Part shown: piece by piece, positions 1 through 13,800 of the stretch
How the letters are laid out: the number at the start of each line of letters is the position of its first letter
Numbering within the stretch: position 1 is the first letter of the stretch
Assembly (NCBI RefSeq): GCF_021155775.2
Contig: NC_060235.2
Span: forward strand, 42,876,701-42,940,700
DNA from: Neodiprion pinetum
Taxonomy: Eukaryota; Arthropoda; Insecta; Hymenoptera; Diprionidae
Length of the DNA stretch: 64,000 bases
Direction of reading: 5' to 3'
Made by a program: the position numbers and the translations under genes
The notes under the pieces: model-generated
The model's input: the letters and a program-made list of their open reading frames with translations, nothing else
Told to the model about the DNA's origin: nothing
The model's database searches: none

Positions 1-2394
1 AGACTGACTTGATTGACTGAATCTTAGAATTATAGAATTAGCTAATTGATTTTGTATGATTTTTAGTTTTTTTCTTCAACTCATTTCACAATATCGATTT
101 GACGATACATAAAATGGTTGCTTATTTCGTTTGATATATGAATGAATATTACGTGAAAACGTAAAAGTATAAATTTTCATCGCTACAAAAACGTTATAAT
201 CACCGCAAATTATGATCATGTGTACGAGTTACGACCGAGAATTTACTTGATATTATTTTTCATAAAGATTTCTATACGTATACAATACACATAGGTACAT
301 GACATGACGTAGGTTTAATCTGTAATATAGAAAATATTGAATTACGAAAATGTATATGTATAAGAATTATAACTATTTAATTACATAGGTAGATAGATTA
401 TACTGTAATATATTCTATGTTTGTGCTGTCTTTAGAGAAAAAAAAGATATATATATATACATATATATGTTATAGATATATTATGTATATTAGGTGCGTG
501 TAAGGTATGTAAAATAATTAATAAAACATGGTTTGCGCCATGGCAATTTTTAAATTCCAGATATTCTTGCACGTTATCGTCAACTACATTACGAACGCTC
601 AATTAGGCGCGAATGAAAAATCATCAATGAACAAATTATTTATAGCAGTGTGATAATTAATTATACACATGGTGTTATTTATGTTGCGATGTAATACAAC
701 TATATTTATTATCTAATTACATTAGAAGAAAAAAATTCGGAACGAAACCGTTTCATCGTTATGAATTATACACGTCATTACCTCGTCAACGTAATTTCTA
801 TCTTTCATGTATTGCAGTGATTTGCTGATACATCGTCAATGACAAACAATAAGAGGACGCATGCAGAATACGATTCTAAACAATAACCGTGAAAACAATA
901 TTTCAACTTGCTGAAGATTTTAATATGCAACTCGAGAGATTCGATCGATTCAATTGGGCATACCGATGTAATTAAATATGACGGGGAAGAAAGAGAAAGA
1001 ATAAGCTGCGAAAGAAGACTCAGGTGTAATGCTGGTTGACTGGTATAAATTTTTTTTTAATGAAAGTAAAAACACTTGGAGCAAACCCCCCCACCCTTTA
1101 TACGAAGTGTAACCAAAATCTATAACATTGTAAAATAATTTTGTGACCAGCCCCCAACTGATGAGCGCTTGATGTGGACTTGAAGTCTTTGTCTCTTGGT
1201 ATTCACCCTGCAGAAAGTTTTGCGTTGCGGTTTTAAACAGATTTGAATGAAATCATTGTTTTCTCCCTTCCCATTTTCATTTTGAATATCACCTAGTGCC
1301 TCCATGCAGTTAAAATGAAAAAATGATCGGGTGTCAGTTTGAGAAAACAGTTCTCGGAACGCCAACCGGCGGTCGATTTTCCGTGAACCTTGATTATCAA
1401 ACGCGTAATTTAGATCTGCTTGGATCAAGTATATGTATAATCTATGCACTTTTCAGAAAATGCAATGCTCGTCCTTCTTTACCAATTCTCGACTGCCTCC
1501 GATTGACAGAAATTATTATTCGGTATAATCGAGTAACACAAAGCGAAACTGTGTGGGTGTGTATGCGTCAGATAGATGAAAGTGGTTTTCAAGTTTGGGG
1601 GGATGAGATGAATTGTAATTTCAAACTTTCGCGAACTCGTTGGGATTGAGATTTCGTGACTGCGCATATGGAAGAAAGCAAGAACTTGCGGAAAATACAA
1701 AGAAGAAGGTGGAAAGAAAAGAGGGTGGAAAAAATTGAGACTAGAATGGTTTTTCGAGTTCGAAAGTCAGGCGAAAACTGTTTACCAATAATAAACTTGC
1801 CTCGCCCGCCAAGTTTTTCAAAGTTTGCTGGCGTATTCTTCGGCCAATTCTCAGTCAAAAATTTTCCCTCCCTTCATAACAATGTCTTCTATTAACGAAC
1901 AAAAAATCGAGAGGCGTTAAACGCGGAGGAGGATGAGCAAAATTATAAGGGCTTAAGGCGTCTCCCGAATGGGGATTAAATAAAGAAAACAAAAAACAGG
2001 TGGAAAAAAGGTTGACAAAAGCGGGGGCGGCGAGTTGGAGATCTGCTTAGGGGCATTCGAATGTTTTTTGTACCCTTCAACGCGTTTCCCTTCCCTTCTA
2101 AATCCCTTCGCGAGGCCGGCACAAGATGAATTACCACCCCGATTGCTCTTTCGACCGTGATGCCGTTACTAAACCAGACACCCACACCGAGCCTTTTCTT
2201 TCTTTTATTAAAACTTCGAAATAAAGATCGAGCACCCAGTTTATCGACTAATTATTGTTCCATCTTGAGACGCGTGGGGCAAGCTAAGGATAGCATATTG
2301 TGTGAAAGACATGACAATACAAGCGGCTTTAGGCTGACCGTGAGTCATGCCATGTTACATGAAACGATTACGATTTTTTTTATTTGAACCACTG

Positions 2395-2640
2395 GAACGG
2401 ATCCACCATTATAAAGTTTGGAATTCTGACCTTGGATTCGTTATCGGCGACCCAAAAAACCTCCGTATACTGATTCCACCAAAATTCAAATATTTTTAGA
2501 TCTTTTTTCCACCATATTGGATTCGCCAATTTCGATTTTGCAAATCTGATTTCAGGTTCGTGATCAGCGACCCCAAATCCTAACGGTATCAATTTTCACT
2601 CGAATTCATTCAACCATTCTCAAGATATCATTATTTTTAT
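2395..2640 (+). repeat. Two degenerate units of a dispersed repeat
   Basis: Two related units lie in tandem, about 2398-2480 and 2508-2600. Each has a 'ccaccat' start, then a 'ggattcgt-atc-gcgacccaaa' core and a tail ending near 'ctcaagatatca'. A third related unit lies at about 8011-8100 inside another element. This wording (a 'cgccatattgg' start and a 'gacccaaaa' core) is, as I recall, common in insect intergenic repeats. The text from 2700 to 2790, with 'ctcgttctcgagatgtcg', looks like a further decayed part. Confidence 0.5.
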
Positions 2641-2982
2641 TTTGTTTTTTGCAAATTTGTTATTTAAATGATGCAAAGTCTACTGAACCGATCAAAGCCA
2701 AAATCCAAACAGAACTAATTTCTGAAAAACCGCGTCGATTGAGACCATTATCATTTAGATCCGGTAACTCGTTCTCGAGATGTCGTCGGTGAAAAAAAAT
2801 TGTTCACATACATACATACAGTGTACACAGATGTCCATCCGAAAATGGTCGGAGGTAATTCGTCGATATATCTAGAAGTTAAAAATCTGTTTCATGTAAC
2901 GCGAGCATGTTTTACACGTTTCTCCATGCGTGTTTTCCGTACACAGAGTACCCGTTTCTACGACGGTAAAGTGAGTGCGAAT

Positions 2983-3062
2983 GCGCATACGCGGGGTATT
3001 GAAAAGACCACTTTTAAGTCCTAGTAGTCCAAAGTGGTCTTTTCTGTACTCCGCGCATGCGC
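2983..3062. repeat. 80-bp imperfect hairpin with 32-bp arms
   Basis: The left arm (2983-3014) and right arm (3031-3062) are reverse complements at about 28 of 32 positions, with a 16-bp spacer. Each arm has a GC-rich outer part (gcgcat-cgcgg) and a 'gaaaagaccacttt' inner part. This is the layout of a very short fold-back or MITE-like insertion. No target duplication is clear. The right arm contains cgcgcatgcgc, close to an NRF1 palindrome. Confidence 0.6.
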
Positions 3063-3965
3063 TGTCGAGCACAAATCTAACATCACGCGACCCTAACCTC
3101 AATTTCTCACTTCGTGAAAAAACGCGCAACAAGGAGGCAACGGTCTTTTCGCCCCGTGTATTCGCAATATTCGTGTTTGGCTCACCTAGACGCATACCTA
3201 TATTGCAAGCTCACGCTCGGCCCGAAAAGTCCGAGTTTGCCTCCTTGTTACACAATATACTATTTTCGGTCGCAGAACCTTTTAAAATATGCCCATCACT
3301 GAAAGACGGCGGTTTTCGTTTAGTATATAAGTTGATGCATACCTGCGTATCCTGCGCAATCGATGCATGTATACCTATATAGGGGTGTGTATAATAAATG
3401 TGTAGGTGTACACGAGTGCTATTGAGAATATTGGAATGAGGCTGGTCACCCAATTCCGTCAATTTGCCAGCCCCTCGTGACGAATGCGGGAGTAACTAAC
3501 GCAGGAAGTCCGTCCGCACGTATAACCTTTTCACAGGTCGCAATCGATTCTTCAACCAGCTTTGAATCCGGAAACGATATATCACGGCAATCGTCACTGT
3601 GCACGCTCATCCTTTCCGACCCAAAATCAACTGATTCAAACAGTAATAATATTCATGTTATAATTTCCAAATGTTTCGCAAAGTTAATAACAGTACGTAT
3701 CTTCCGTCCTGAAATGTCGGAATAACGTGATACATTGCATTCTAATCATACGTTATTATACACGCATGCGACATATCATGATTAAGTAAAGCTCGAGCCA
3801 TTTTCAATTCATCCAACCCGAAAACTATTCGGATCCGTGGAGATAAAAGCACTCACATCCTCCCAACAGATATTAGCGTTCAAAGTACACCGAACCTGTA
3901 TGAATACTACGATGAAGTACGTTCATAGTTCATGCCAATGCATGAACATCCAGCGCTTTATCAAG

Positions 3966-3979
3966 AGGTGGCGCCACCT
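3966..3979. promoter_or_regulatory. Perfect 14-bp palindrome AGGTGGCGCCACCT
   Basis: A perfect palindrome in otherwise AT-rich intergenic DNA, followed by gcggcaatgg. The half site with its flank (gcgccacctgcgg) resembles the core recognised by the insulator protein CTCF in animals. The protein assignment is inference only; the palindrome itself is seen directly. Confidence 0.25.
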
Positions 3980-6900
3980 GCGGCAATGGTCCGCTATTTA
4001 CTTTGCAAGAATCGCGAGTCCGATTGCGCGCTAACAATAAACGGTGGCTTCGTAAATGCACGCAAGGGCAGCTAGCGGTTTTTTTAATTTTCTTTTTTTT
4101 TTCGTTTTCAGGAAGGTACGACCGCTTCATTATTATTCCTTTGAAAATTATCAACTCTTACAGTTGCCTTGATTTGTTGAAAAGTAACGCTTGACGTTAC
4201 GGTTATACACTTATTATATTGGCATTCAAGTGCAGGCAGTAGAGAAGACTTCTTACGCTTATTTTTCACCATTCGTTTCGACATACATCGTTATGCATTT
4301 TTACGATACTCGACCTTGGAATTTATGAAAACACCGCCGTGACGATAATCAAGCTGATATTGGTCGTGGAGCGAGAAAAACCGCAAGGATCGAGCTCGTT
4401 CACAGAATTTACACGTCATCGCTATCTTGACTGTTGAACTTTTTTTTTATTCCGACTCTGAAAGGTGTTCGCGCGCTGATTAAATATTGTTTAAATACGT
4501 TTTACGCGCTTCTTCGGAATATTACCGATCGCGGTGCGTTTCAATTTATGTATATAATTTCTCTACCGTCAATATTACAACAAAAGATACATTTCACAAC
4601 GAATACTTTAGGTATACCATAATTTTTCACCGTTTCCCTACTAGCAAATTAACCAAGTTTAGTATAATTGTTTTACAAAGTAATTAATACCTCTGAACGT
4701 AGGTATTTTAAAAATTTTGACGCCAACCAAGAGAACAGATCGTTCTAAGGTGGAATTCTACTACTAGACTTATATATCACATTTTCACTAATAGGTTAAT
4801 AAGACCTGTTTCCCAACAAATTAGTGTATGCCATATATTCCTCTTACGATTAATATAGACTTTCTTTTCTAAGATAATTTGAGTACTACAGCACAGGCGG
4901 TATTCACAGCGATATATATGTTTGTATACATATAATTAACCTTTTTTTTCTTCTTACTTGCCTCTCGTAAAGTTAGTTTTTAGCCTCAAACGTAGCCTCG
5001 TGAAACCGGAACTCGGTAGTAAAATTCTAAAAGGCGTCTCATTCGGTTTGCATTTTTCAAACGCACTAACCGAAATAACTCGAAAACTTTACAAGTTGGG
5101 AAGCTGTTTTTTTTTTTCATTTTTTATATAGTCAAATTTTCTATAAAAAAAGCTCCAGACTACCATACACCTAAAGGTTCATCTTGTATATTCGATGCGG
5201 ACGTTTAAAGTTGAGTGCATTGAATAAACGAATCAACATGCTTATTACCTTGTAAATTTTTATCTCACCAGTGTTCTAAGCAGATAGAAATAATGTCACG
5301 CCAATTATTTCATAGAAAATTCAATTATTTACACGCTACGATAAAAAGAAAAAAAAGTTTTGTAATATCGGCCTAATACATAGAAGTTGACATTTTTTAT
5401 TTGCTCCTAATTTTTTTTATATTTTTCGACTTTGTGAAAAAGAGCTTCATGATTGTTCCTTATTTTTTTGTCCAGCCGTTCGCGAGATATGAAATTTACA
5501 AAATTTGGAATTTTTTTTTTTTTTAGAATGTTCATAACGTTTACAAAAATACATCAATTTGAATTTTTTTGTTTTTGAAATTGTGTATTTTTCAATGAAT
5601 TTTTCACGAATTTGATGCAAAAAAATATCAAAAAATTATTTACTAGACTTTTTTCAATTCATAGATTGAAATCTGATTTTGAACACTATTTATATCCTTC
5701 AGTTTTTTTTTTTGATTAAGATATATATCTACAGCTTTCGCAATCAGGATGGCAGCATGTAAATCTCCTTACACAAATTACGACAGTTTGGCCTTGACTT
5801 TGAACTCGAAAGCGAGCGTGCACAGACCGTCTCTAAACAATAATGCATAATTTTTTATTACGTAATGGCCATGCACTCTGTAACAAAAAATGTAAATCAC
5901 GAGTCACAACTCGCGCGATATATTATAAACACACGTACATAAATTGCATTCTTTATAAACAATACTCCGCTTCTTACACTCCGTAGCCATAGACTTATAT
6001 TTTTATAATCGTTCACAGTAGAGGCATCTGACCCCATTTTTATTGACGATTCTGCTGCCCCTTAATCAACATTAATTACGCAATTGATGCAATTAGATGC
6101 GGCAATCGGTATTAGTACAAGTACAAGACCCGCGCATCGAATCCCTCAGTTGATCACTCTCAATCTTGCATCTTGTATTACTTTAAGTCACAAGGCGTGT
6201 GAGAATCATAACGCATACAAGAATGAACCAAGTACAGATTTACAAATTGGTGCGGCTGATTTAATTGGCATTGGGTATTCGGCTTCGAATCAGATGCCAC
6301 AGACGGCATATCAAACTTCATCCTACTTCCCAGTGTCGCATGCAGCCGCAGTTTTTCTTTTTTTTTCAGTTTTTTATACAACGCAAACTTTCAAGGTTGC
6401 ACATTATGTGTGATTGATTGCCGTTTGCTTACATTTAGATAACTGATTTATTTCCTGCAAGTCAGAACTTATTATCCGCATGCAGAAACTCAAGTTCAAT
6501 AGAGTTGGACCGAAATGAAACATTTTTACCGAAGGCGAAATCACGATGGAATATAAAGCCTATACGATATTCATTTTTGGGGAAACGAGGAATTTTCATT
6601 TTGCTCAACAATGCAGCCAAGTTCAGCAAAATTGAATCCACTCACAATTCACTAAAAGGTTCCGTTGACTTGGCTCTTGGTCGTAAGTTGTGTAAGTTGA
6701 TTTCTATAATACAACGGCCTCCTGCTGTAAATTATAGCACTTGATTTTTAATCGGAAATTATAATGGTATTTGGTTTGATTGGCCTTTATTATTTATCTA
6801 CCCCTGCAGGACTTCGGCATCGGGTCTCCCAAATATGTATAGAAAACTTGCGGTATAGATATCGGTCCTAATCGTAAGTGAAGTAATGCAAACTTGACTT

Positions 6901-7674
6901 TAGTCAGTCGCAACTGATTGCAAAAATTCTCGCAAAATCAAGGCCGCAATTTACTGTCCGCGTACGCAATTCTATTGATATGATTCACTCTGGACTACAC
7001 GAGGATGATAATATATCTGTTAATGTGTAAAATGATAAAGTCCCCAGATTATCAGGTTGTGCAGATATATTGGGTACTCAAGAGATTCGAAATATTCGTA
7101 TAAACATTGTTTTCAGTTCAGGGATAGGTCAATATTTGAAATAATCGAAAGTGTCGTGCATAAATCATAAGTAGTTATGTACGAATTGATTATTCTTATG
7201 CGAAAAAAGTCTTGAGAAATTGAAATATTTCCACCTCTACTACATTCGAATCACTGTGAAGCAAAAATTGTACCAGGTGTTCATCATTTTTTTCCAGGAC
7301 AAATGTTTCAAATTTTTTTTTTGTTAAACTTCAAACACACTTCGATACTATAATTCGTAGCATACAGCAACAAACCATTCGCTTGAATAGATTCGTTTTA
7401 GACTACAAATTTCAATCCATCGAAAGTTCTTATAAAATGAATGTGTTTCGCATATAATCATGAACACCTGGCCACAATAAAATATGAGTACGGTACCAAT
7501 GTAAGGAATAAAAAGATAGAGGAGATAGATGACCATGTTTTGCTTTCTTTGTTTGTTTTTTACGCATAGATCTATTTCGCAAGGATTTCCATCTGCACTT
7601 ATAAGTGCGTGCTTAACGGAAAGTTATCTTGAAACCCGCACAAAACGAGGCAAGAAGACGTCGAAATAGCATAT

Positions 7675-8151
7675 TTAACCCTTTAATTCACGTTGGGACG
7701 CTCAGCGTCCTATCTTTTTTTGCAACTTTTTATTTACTAAACTACTTTTTGGTAACAACTATCGAGTTTTTTGTTCCGCATGGTCCCTGAAATATTTCCA
7801 AGTACAAAAAAAAATGTATAATTTATTTATTTACTTATTGCAAAGATAGCACATATAAACAAATGGTCGAAATTCGTACTTTTCCACGAAAAAAAAACAA
7901 CATTTTCTACTAATCTAACATGCAAATGAATGCAAATTTTGTACACAGACTTAATACACACTGGAAAGTTCTACAGAAATTTTTCAAAATGTTTCTTCTT
8001 GTTTTTGTCTGTCCGCCATATTGGATCCGCTATTTTGCATACTCGAATTTTGGATTCAGATTCATAATCGACGACCCAAAAGCCCGTGTATGTAAAATTT
8101 CAAGCGAATCGCATCTAAAAAAAAAAAAGAATATACGCATGAAAGGATTAA
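7675..8151. mobile_element. piggyBac-like short non-autonomous element
   Basis: The element is bounded by TTAA at 7675-7678 and 8148-8151, the target duplication of the piggyBac superfamily. The left end reads ccctttaatt after TTAA. The right end, reverse-complemented, reads tcctttcatg after TTAA, so the terminal inverted repeat is short and imperfect. The left end includes a small palindrome, gacgctcagcgtc. The interior (about 469 bp) is AT-rich, has no transposase, and carries a copy of the repeat seen at 2395. One TTAA pair in AT-rich DNA can arise by chance, so confidence is moderate. Confidence 0.45.
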
Positions 8152-8766
8152 AATACAGCAGAAGTCTAACTGTTTCTCGACTTCTTTCTGAACATCGATC
8201 AGTCATAAGTATATACCACTGGAAAAAATCAGTGTATGCACAGTAAAAAAAATTGTCACTGGGAGTCAGTGAATTTTCACTGATTCAAATATACAGTTCC
8301 ATTTATTCTGAGAACCTTTAATAGTTAGGCTCTATAGAACAAACTTGTATCGGCTCCATAATTTCAGTTCTACCAATATAAATATATGTAATTAATTATT
8401 TCCCTCATCTTTCTTACGAAGAGGATAGTCTATTGCCTTTCAAACAAAATCTAACAGCAGAAGTTATACCATTCGGATTTTATAAATCTAAGCGAGCAGT
8501 CTGACCTAGCCCCTGATTGATCGCCACAATCGTACACGCCCCTGACGTACTTGGCATGATTTTTTTTCTCGATCAAATAAATCATTCCGCGGTGAATTCT
8601 TTCCTCTGTGCGTAATACCCACATAACGATGCACCGAGTACGAACGCTTACATTGCATATCAATATAACGATCTACGAATGCATCGATGTATGAAAATTT
8701 TGCCTTGCCACCGTGCAGGCCGTTGTACGTACGTATGTAGTGTAGATTTGACCGCTGCAGGTCGCG

Positions 8767-8774
8767 TATCGATA
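8767..8774. promoter_or_regulatory. DRE-like site TATCGATA
   Basis: A perfect 8-bp palindrome matching the DRE element bound by DREF/BEAF-type factors at insect housekeeping promoters. It lies at the start of a CpG-richer block that continues toward SCAP. It is 2 kb from the SCAP start codon, so its link to that gene is only a suggestion. Confidence 0.25.
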
Positions 8775-9639
8775 ACTATACAACGCGTAATTAAAATAAC
8801 GTACGTCATAAGCAACGCACACACGCATTTTCTCGTAAATAGGCGGGATCTCGCGTGAAAGGCGAGAGGCGGTAACATGCGTGTGTCAATAAATCGTCGC
8901 AGTTGGTTTCGGAGCAACGGCAACTAATTCAGCAGCAAAACCGAAGCTCCGAAGGCATATTTATGCGTCGCTTCGCGCCCGCTAGCTACTCGCGTTACTT
9001 AATTTTATCATTCGGGCGTTAACGTGCAGTTGCGTTTCATGCCTCTACCGATTCTGAGGGTACCGATTCAAGGTTCTACTTTCGTATGCGTGCGTTGCGT
9101 GCGCGTGTATTCACGCCGTAACGTGCGTGCGACGAGGAGTGATTCGATTGAATATATTTGTCTCTGTCACTGGGAGACAAAGTTATCCTCCGATGGTTTT
9201 CATTTCGATATTTCCGCACCTTACACGCGGTGAATATAGTTATTGACGGTGTTTGTGCGCGGACGCTGCTACTCGTCACAACGAAATCGGACTTCTCGTG
9301 CCTGATAAATGGTTTAAAAATAAATGACTGTCGGTGACTTATAGGTATGATACAGGTGCATACCCGACGTACAGTATGTATTCCGCTACGCATGTATGAG
9401 TCCCTATTACGGTATTTCGCCTCGGTGCACGAGTGAAGTTTCACATTGAATATTGGTTTCTTTCCTGTGCGGTGCACCTTGAAACTCCAATTTAAACTAA
9501 CTATTCACGCGCGGTGGCACACGCAGTAACATACGTAATTGGGCATCTTGTCACGAGCATCGCGTCGTCGTAGCTCGGCGTTTCGCCGAATTAAATATGA
9601 CGTCTTCGGTTTTTAGACATAGTGGAAAATTCATACGGA

Positions 9640-10848
9640 TGAAGATTGAACGCGTTAGCTTTATCAAATGATTTATTAGTGTGCGTTTTGTTCGAGCAGA
9701 CTTGCCGTCGACGGTTTACTGCCTACCGCACGGCAAGCATACCTGGTAACATATCACAACATAACCACACTGCGAACATAACCTCAAAGCGGACAACGAC
9801 GGATATCTCTCTGTCCCAGTGGCGGAGAAAAGTTTGGAGAGAATACGTGTCGCGTCGACGTTTTGTCGTCGTGGGGTATTTTTAACGCCTGTAAGTACAT
9901 TTCATCCCTCCTTCCTTCACCCGGATTTTCGCTGCGTTTAACATTGATAGCCGCAAAGATAAATCCGCGCTCCCAGCGATTCGGATTCTTTCCACATGTA
10001 TATACATATAAACGTTATTTCGTTTTTAATACCCGAGGCGAAACGTAATTTCGTCATATTTAGGTTTTATTCAGAACCGGAATTCCAACGGATTCCAACC
10101 GAGCCCAACTACTTTATCACTTCTAGATAATATTTGACTAACCGCAATGCAGCCCGTCGAGGATGTTCCACTTATTCAGCTAAAAGCTCCAAAAATATCT
10201 ACGGATTTAAAGTGGTTTACTTACCTTGTGACAAATTGACCCGCTGTAGTTTTCTATTTTTGTCAATATCGATGCTACGCTTCACTCAGAGGCTTTGGAA
10301 AATGTTGATTTTCAATTAACGCTTCAATGTATACAATGCTCTTGCTAAAATCACTTTTATTCAAAAATTGAATTTTGTTCGAAACATAATATTCTTTAAT
10401 TTAAACTCTTGTGTGTGTGTGTGCATTTTCAACCAGCGTGCCGGCTTCTAACCCTGTGCGTTCAACAATTTCTTCAGAATCTCGTAACCATGTGTGGTAT
10501 TCTATCAAAATGCAATTAAAAACAAAATATAAAACGTCACTGAAGATTCTCCTTCCGAAATTTCTTGTATTTTGTTAATATAAGTTAAAGTATTTCCTAA
10601 GAAAGACATAACATCTTGAAGTACACTAATTCAATGAAAATTTATCTGATCATTCAAGGTGGGACGATTGAACTGCAGTCTTGCCTTGTTTATTTCTTCT
10701 ATTTTTAAATAATCGCCAAGTCAAGTAACTTTTTTATTACAGATATTCAACAAGTCACTAAATCCAAGCCTATATGTTATCAGCGGAGAAGTGACGCTGG
10801 AAATTTGTCTCTGCCTAGGATATGTTGGCAACGTGTCCTTGATGTGAA
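9640..10848 (+). promoter_or_regulatory. Probable SCAP 5' region with a 5'-UTR intron
   Basis: A CpG-richer block ends in a strong splice donor (gtaagtac at 9891). A good acceptor (tttttattacag, ending at 10742) sits 106 bp upstream of the SCAP start codon. The simplest reading is a non-coding first exon ending at 9890, an intron of about 850 bp, and a second exon from 10743 that includes the SCAP ATG at 10849. The transcription start was not located. Confidence 0.4.
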
Positions 10849-13800
10849 ATGTCCCGCAGCCTGCCGGACAGAGTGGCAGGGCTTTATTATGCCCACGGCC
10901 TATTCTGTTCATCGCATCCCGTTGCCGTAATTTCATTAGCAATATCTGTCGTTTTGCTATGCTGGTTAGTCATTATATTTATCATTCTGGTATATCTTAT
11001 CGGTAACATAATGTCATTAACAGTTTGTTGAAAGATTAGTCCAAGCATTCGGGGCAAAAAAAACGTTTATCTGCTTGACCGTATCTGAATGTTTGGAAAT
11101 ACTGCATATCGAGAAACTGATATATAACAAATGTTTTTAGCAAATCAGTACTGCGATTGATATTTATGCAATTTTCTTGTAGCTATCCTCTAGTGAATCT
11201 TCCTATGCCAGGAAATGCTCCTCGAACAATAATAAACCAAACAGAGGTGTCTGTTAACGGTTCGGAAACCCCTGCGTTATACGTGCAACAAGTAACATTG
11301 AGGGTGGGAGTTGTCCCATGGACCGAAGACCTCAGCTTGACGGATGCATTCAGAGGACCGCTTTATGAAATATTTAATTTATTGGAAATCATTCGAAACT
11401 ATCAGGACCCAGAAACGTAACGATGCGACTTTATCAATGGATTTTGTTCCTACAGAAAAGATTAGTTGCCCAACTTTCCATGCACATTTGTTATTTCAGA
11501 CTAAAGACCCTTGGTCAGGTTTGCCTCCACGTCGAGGCTGTGAAACGAAGAAATGCCAAAAAACCAGATGTTCTACCGGAATACAACTGCCTTGTTTTGT
11601 CACCTGCAAATCTATGGCAGCAAAGTTTGGAGCTCTTCAATCAGGACACCAATCTTATCAACACTATTTACTCGTATCAGGTAACTAACTATCAAAAACT
11701 CAATCTTTTCCTTTCTCACGCATGTCATATCAGCGATTGAATCTAACTCTCCGGCAAGGTTGGGGGCTTAGAGGAACTTGTGAAAAATGTAAAAATCTCT
11801 ATCGATATCCCAACAATACTGGTGCAACCAATAGCTTGAAATGATTGACGCTTGAAATATAATTCTCTAATGTTTGTGTAGAATCTGCAAAAGAGCAAGA
11901 TCAGCCTTGCAGAAATAATGTTTGGCATGAGCCTGAAAGAGACCGGAATAAAGCGTTATCCTATTCGCGTCAGGCAACGAGTCATTCAATACGCCGTGAC
12001 AATTGTTCTCAAAGAACACGATCCTCGGTAAGTAATGGAGTTGATTATTTGAAACATTTGGTATCCAGATTTTTTGTTGAATTTCAGGTTAAAACTAATA
12101 GTTTTCAACTGGTGATTTACAGATTCATAAAAGGATTGAAACATCGACTAACAATGTACTATCCTCTTCATCAGTCGCCAGATAAAAATTCATCATATAC
12201 GCTACCAGTTGACGAAACATTGCACATATTTTATCCTGGTGAATTCAATTACTGCGATTTCTTTCCGCTTGTCATGACATTTTTTGCCTTATTTTTATAC
12301 GTTTATTTTTCTGTTCGTAAAATCGAGCTGATTAAGTCTAAAATTGGGATGGCGTTCAGTGCGAGTATTACAGTCGCTGCTTCCTTATCAATGAGCGTTG
12401 GACTGTGTTTCTTTTTCGGATTGACTCTCAGCCTGAGTGGAAAAGAAATATTTCCATACTTAGTTCTGGTCGTTGGGCTAGAGAACGTACTGGTTCTGAC
12501 AAAGAGCGTCGTTAGCACACCGGCTCATCTAGACGTGAAAATCCGCGTTGCTCAGGGCTTATCGAAGGAAGGCTGGTCAATAACTAAGAACCTATTAACC
12601 GAGGTCACTATCTTGACCATTGGATTATTTACATTCGTTCCGGCCATTCAAGAATTTTGTATTTTCGCCATTGTCGGATTACTGAACGATTTCTTCCTTC
12701 AGATGGTATTTTTTTCCACCATTCTCGCAATAGACATCAGGAGAACCGAGCTGTCAAGCGATACGTCAAGATTTCATTTACCAAATGGTCCATCGATGCG
12801 TAGACAACAGTTCACAACATTTCAAAACAAAAAAGGCAACATGTTTCGCTCCAAATCACATCCAAGATTAAATGGCCTGGTCAGCAATGGCCCGACAAAC
12901 GTCGTAGCCCCCAACACTCAAAACACTCCAACGCTTGTAAAGATACCAAAACGCTTGAGGCTTGTTCATTTTTGGGCAAGAACAAGGATTTTTCAAAGAG
13001 CATTCATGGTTTGGATGGTAGTTTGGATCAGCATGATTATATACAACTCGGGTATCATTGAACACCTGATTAGATTGAGCGATCCGTCCAAACACGAAGC
13101 CGACATTGACGGATATACGCTTGATAGGCCACGGACGGTGAATAATTACATCGAATTCAACACTGTGAAACCTTTATTCACGTCGTCTTCGACACTTCCG
13201 CCAAATCATTTGAACGATCAGGTGAATAAATTAATTGACAAAATACGTATGAGCGGTGAAATTTGTTTGCAAAAGAATTCACTACTCAAAGTAATCATTT
13301 TTCTCAGAGTCCGTTATCAAACAATATTACCGAAGAGCTCAACAAGTTACGCCCTGTTGATTTTCCACCCTGGAATCGTTTGTCGTTGTACCACTGGTCG
13401 TCGATTCATTCATTGTACAACATATCGCTGGCTGGTGAACAAATATCGATACTTCCTACTATCAAGCTGGCTCATGCTGTAAACCCTCAGCTGGCTAGGC
13501 AAATAAGCAATCCAAATGACATACAGCAGTTCCAATGGCAAAGCCTCGCGACAGCTGCTCTTGACCCCTTGGATTTTTCAGGTGAGCAGTTTCTATTCAA
13601 TATTATAAATTGAATTAATTGCCCGATTGGTTGTCTAATTTTTTTTTCTTATGCAGAAGCACTCTAATGAACTTTGTAGTTAATCACGTCCTAAAATCAT
13701 AGGCGGTAATTTTATTCTAGACAAGTCTTAGACAATGTTTACTCATACTCCCATTATTCTAATTAATAAGTATATTAACGAATCTACATCATAAAACTTG

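Larger units (their letters stand above)
1..9600. other. AT-rich intergenic region
   Basis: I see no convincing gene here. Open frames of 60-135 codons occur on both strands but overlap each other, lack splice-consistent partners and resemble no family I know. The stretch holds A/T runs, a TA-rich microsatellite near 447-480, dispersed repeat units (2395-2600 and 8011-8100), a short hairpin (2983-3062) and a piggyBac-like short element (7675-8151). From about 8600 onward CpG becomes visibly more frequent, which fits the approach to a promoter. Confidence 0.6.

Noticed and set aside
2975..3382. 135-codon plus-strand open frame
   Set aside because: It overlaps the hairpin repeat and other frames on both strands, and its composition is not protein-like.
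9076..9477. 133-codon minus-strand open frame in the CpG-rich block
   Set aside because: CpG-rich sequence has fewer stops; the peptide is Arg/Ser-rich and unrecognised, and the block fits a SCAP 5' region better.
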